DNA from: Podochytrium sp. JEL0797
Lineage: Eukaryota > Chytridiomycota > Chytridiomycetes > Chytridiales > Chytriomycetaceae
Length of the DNA stretch: 11,169 bases
Reading direction: 5' to 3'
NCBI GenBank assembly: GCA_027596195.1
Contig: JADGJG010000901.1
Coordinates: 1 to 11,169, forward strand
Part shown: piece after piece, positions 8,868 to 11,169 of the stretch
Position numbering within the stretch: the stretch's first letter is position 1
How the letters are laid out: each line of letters starts with the position of its first letter
Notes under the pieces: model-generated
The model's input: only the letters and a program-made list of their open reading frames with translations
Databases searched by the model: none
Told to the model about the DNA's origin: nothing
Made by a program: the position numbers and the translations under genes

Positions 8868-9826
8868 ATGAGGATTCAAACGGAGTTCGTCTCAATTGTT
8901 GCAGGCTCCTGCGTCCTGGCGATGAACGCCGGATTCATAAACGTGGTTTCCCTTGCCGGAGTGTTTTCAATAACCGTGTCTCATGTGGTAAAGAAGGGCT
9001 TGAAATCAATGTGGCTTTTTATTATGACTTTTCACTAATCACATCTTTCAAACAGACTGGCAACATGTCACATATCGCTATGTGTCTAGTGAACGGAGAC
9101 CTTGAAGCCATGGCGCTTGTCCTGCCGATCGTATTTTCATTCATGCTCGGATCGTTCGTCTCAGGCTTCATGGTTGGCGACGGTGGTTCGAGGATTCGCC
9201 GGAAGTCATATGGGCTCGCTCTCCTCCTCGAGAGCGCCTGTTTGCTTGCGAGCTTTGGTATGATGAGTGAAAAGTCAACGATTGGCGAGTTTTTGGCAGC
9301 GTTTGCGTGTGGGCTCCAGGTGTGTTTCGAAAACAAGAAGTCGGCTTCAAAATACTAACTCAGAGTTTCATCAGAATGCCACAACAACAAGTTACAGCGG
9401 TCTTGTCGTTCGCACAACTCATGTGACCGGAACGGCAACGGACATTGGTTCTATACTTGGTCAAGCGTGTCGCAAGGACGGTCGCGCAGAGCTTTGGAAA
9501 CTCGTCGTTCATATTCCAATCATGCTCAGCTACATGGTTGGGGGAATTGGGGGGCAAATCTCATGTGAGTTTAACGGTGGAAAACATCTCTCGTTTTTAT
9601 ATATTAACCCATGGAAACGAAACTAGATAATCTGTGGAAAGAGCATTCATTGTTGATTCCGTGCGTTGTCACAGGCATCTCTGCGCTTTTCCATCTCTCA
9701 TATCCGCATTTCAAGTCGTTTAGAGTTATCAGTAACGCAAAAGAAACCACTCGGATATTGCCTTCGGATGTAAATTATGGAACGAATTTAGCTATTTCAC
9801 GTTCATTTTGTGTAACGAGACCGTAA
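8868..9826 (+). CDS. YoaK/DUF1275-family integral membrane protein
   Basis: Exons: 8868-8987, 9056-9319, 9375-9564, 9627-9826; introns of 68, 55 and 62 nt. The 9320-9374 intron has a canonical TACTAAC branch site. The product is about 257 aa, normal for this family. Family signatures fall in order across splice sites: NAGFINVVSLAGVFSITVSH then TGNMSHI, GLQ joined to NATTTSYSGLVVRTTHVTGT, and finally a HSLLIPCVVTGISALF helix. About six hydrophobic segments are visible. YoaK proteins are of unknown transport function and common in bacteria, with fungal and oomycete members. The start at 8868 (aaaATGagg) is the only in-frame ATG after a stop at 8847. The end at 9824-9826 is followed closely by AATAAA (9837-9842). 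An alternative splice 9823-9905 would replace the stop by a longer hydrophilic tail ending at 10128. Base composition is less skewed than in the neighbouring genes. Confidence 0.85.
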
Positions 9827-10265
9827 ATAATTTAATAATAAATTTATTTTATTTATTTATGTTTTTATATTATGTTTTTCCCCCGCAATGGTCTATCCCT
9901 TTCAGGTACGATGGGAGAAAAGATGGATCTGCCGACTCCGAGCATCGGATCCTGCTTTCGCGGCAGTGGGAATCGACCCTGGAATCGCAATTCGAACGAA
10001 CGCGCACTTCCCAAAACCCCAATGCATCGGCATCTATCACAAAGACTTTGTGCTCACGGCGAGCGACAACACATGAGCGTGAAACATTGTTGTGCAGAAG
10101 CGCGCCGAGGAAAAGTCGCGCGCGCTGAACGCGCACATCATCATGCTGTACACGGGCGAGGGTGCTGGGGTAGGATACCGGATGGAGAATATGCGATTCC
10201 CAACATCCGTGCCAATCCAATGCAGAAAAATGTATATATTCACTCTCATTTACTCCATGCTTTCG
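9827..10265. other. AT-rich 3' flank followed by a stop-poor block of unknown status
   Basis: 9827-9890 is very AT-rich and contains AATAAA at 9837, fitting a 3' end. From about 9906 the composition shifts to GC-richer sequence with long open stretches in all three forward frames (to about 10070, 10128 and past 10300) and a 116-codon reverse frame (9870-10220). None encodes a domain I recognise. TTTCAG at 9900-9905 looks like an acceptor. It could be an extra 3' exon of the DUF1275 gene, a decayed gene, or UTR sequence of the two converging genes. AT-rich sequence at about 10225-10240 (AATATATAC on the reverse strand) suits the E2 3' end. Confidence 0.5.
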
Positions 10266-11060
10266 CTATTCGGACCACGACTCCTCCACCGTCTCCCTCA
10301 CTCTCCTGTTGTACGCCTTGCGATCCTCCGTAAACAGCCTCGCAGCCTCCGTGTTTGCTGGACTGTTGGGATTCGGGTCATGAAGGAGAGATTGAATTGA
10401 TGTCAAGATGGCGGCTGTGTCGTAGGTCGGTGACCTGCGAATCATGAAATGGGCAAGGGAATCGTGTTAGGGAAACGGGTGTGGGTGGAGAGACAAAGAA
10501 GTAGTTTGAAGGGCGTTCAAAAAGGAACGAATGGCCAGTCCACGAGGGATATCTTCCTCAGCGCAAGCCCTTTCTTTTAACGCATAATCTGTCAATAACC
10601 GCACGCCAAATACTCTGCCGTTCGATCAAGCCCGACACCCGAAATCGAAAAAGCCCAATACACACTCATGCTCACCACCGGTTCTGCAGAATATCCAAAC
10701 ACAAGTCCCCATTCGCATACACATTCGGATGAAACATTTTGCTCACAAACTTGACGTGGGGCGGTTTCGTCGGGTAAGACTCGTCAAACGTGAGAATCAG
10801 TTTGAACGTGCCGTCTTCAAAGGGCGTTTCTTCAGGGCCAAAGATGACAGCGTTCCAGACGAGACTGCGAGTTGATGTGTGGTTTCAGCGATCGCAGGCC
10901 AAAATGAAAGTGATTCGTTGTCAGCGAACTGCGGCGGGTGGGTGGAAGCCAGGTTGGGTGGACTCACACGTTGTCTGGGCAAGGCGCGCCAGACACGCCT
11001 TCGGGTGGATCAGTCGAGAGCTTTTTGAAGTCTCGCATAAGGCGACGTTTGGCGGTGGTG
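10266..11060 (-). CDS. UBC2: RAD6/UBC2-type ubiquitin-conjugating enzyme E2 (5' partial)
   Basis: Exons on the reverse strand: 11060-10968, 10864-10676, 10434-10266, with TAG at 10268-10266. Introns are 10967-10865 (103 nt) and 10675-10435 (241 nt, branch-like CCCTAACAC); both are phase 2. The product carries ubiquitin as a thioester and passes it to substrates with RING E3s; RAD6 acts in histone H2B and PCNA monoubiquitination and N-degron decay. Visible sequence starts [14 protein letters not shown] and includes the HPN motif in [20 protein letters not shown] and the catalytic Cys in GDLCLD. If the missing first exon encodes M and S, the protein is 151 aa, Cys is residue 88 and HPN is 78-80, as in yeast and S. 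pombe orthologues. It ends TVEESWSE without the long acidic tail of S. cerevisiae Rad6. The acceptor at 11062-11061 shows that exon 1 lies beyond 11169. Convergent with the DUF1275 gene. Confidence 0.95.
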
Positions 11061-11169
11061 CTGTGTTTCAAGTTGAGTCACATATCAATCAGAGGTGCAT
11101 TCGGGGGAAGGCGGGGAACTCGAAGGAGGAGGCAAGTTGTGGGATGGGGGATGCAGCTGGGAGGGGAGG

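Noticed and set aside
8778..8904. Intron from GTATGA at 8778 to TTGCAG at 8904 giving an ATG-AG first exon for the DUF1275 gene
   Set aside because: The phase does not fit: two bases precede the donor, whereas the family frame needs one. Splicing would give the wrong frame.
9676..9683. TGTCACAG|GC at about 9676 as an acceptor in the DUF1275 gene
   Set aside because: Using it would remove the HSLLIPCVV segment, which matches the last conserved helix of the family. The acceptor at 9625-9626 keeps it.

Overview
This is a nuclear eukaryotic window, most likely fungal. Every gene is cut by short GT-AG introns (55-142 nt, one of 241 nt), several with TACTAAC/CTAAC-like branch sites. The proteins are a Golgi ArfGEF (Sec7/BIG), a mucin-like secreted Ser/Thr-rich wall-type protein, a YoaK/DUF1275 membrane protein and a RAD6/UBC2-type E2. 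The E2 reconstructs to 151 residues with the fungal-type '[14 protein letters not shown]' core. The lineage within fungi is unresolved; an early-diverging group is a guess.

Layout. 1-138: a G-homopolymer tract and an unplaced leader, possibly an assembly problem. 139-4311 (+): eight exons of a SEC7-type ArfGEF from the start of the Sec7 domain to the C-terminus; the DCB/HUS part is not in the window. 4312-4822: intergenic, with a repeated TGACAGG word. 4823-8554 (+): a three-exon secreted protein of about 1171 aa. Its start codon forms a 3-nt coding exon; then come a signal peptide, a four-Cys module, seven heptads, 59 thirteen-residue TTSTSTSTSTTLQ-type units in two arrays, and a second four-Cys module. 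8555-8867: intergenic with a 45-nt pyrimidine tract. 8868-9826 (+): a four-exon DUF1275 protein. 9827-10265: an AT-rich 3' flank followed by a GC-richer, stop-poor block of unknown status. 10266-11060 (-): the last three coding exons of a RAD6-like E2; its first exon lies beyond the right edge.

The genes do not form a pathway; they are ordinary neighbours in a compact genome. The most unusual signal cuts across them: within exons the coding strand is C/A-rich just after the acceptor and becomes G/T-rich toward the next donor or the stop, then resets at the next exon. The reverse-strand E2 gene shows the mirror image on the + strand, so the pattern follows transcription direction rather than a chromosomal strand. 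The internal history of the mucin array (block duplication, serine codon-family switching) and its ATG-only exon are also notable. All gene models are by-eye splicing without transcript support.
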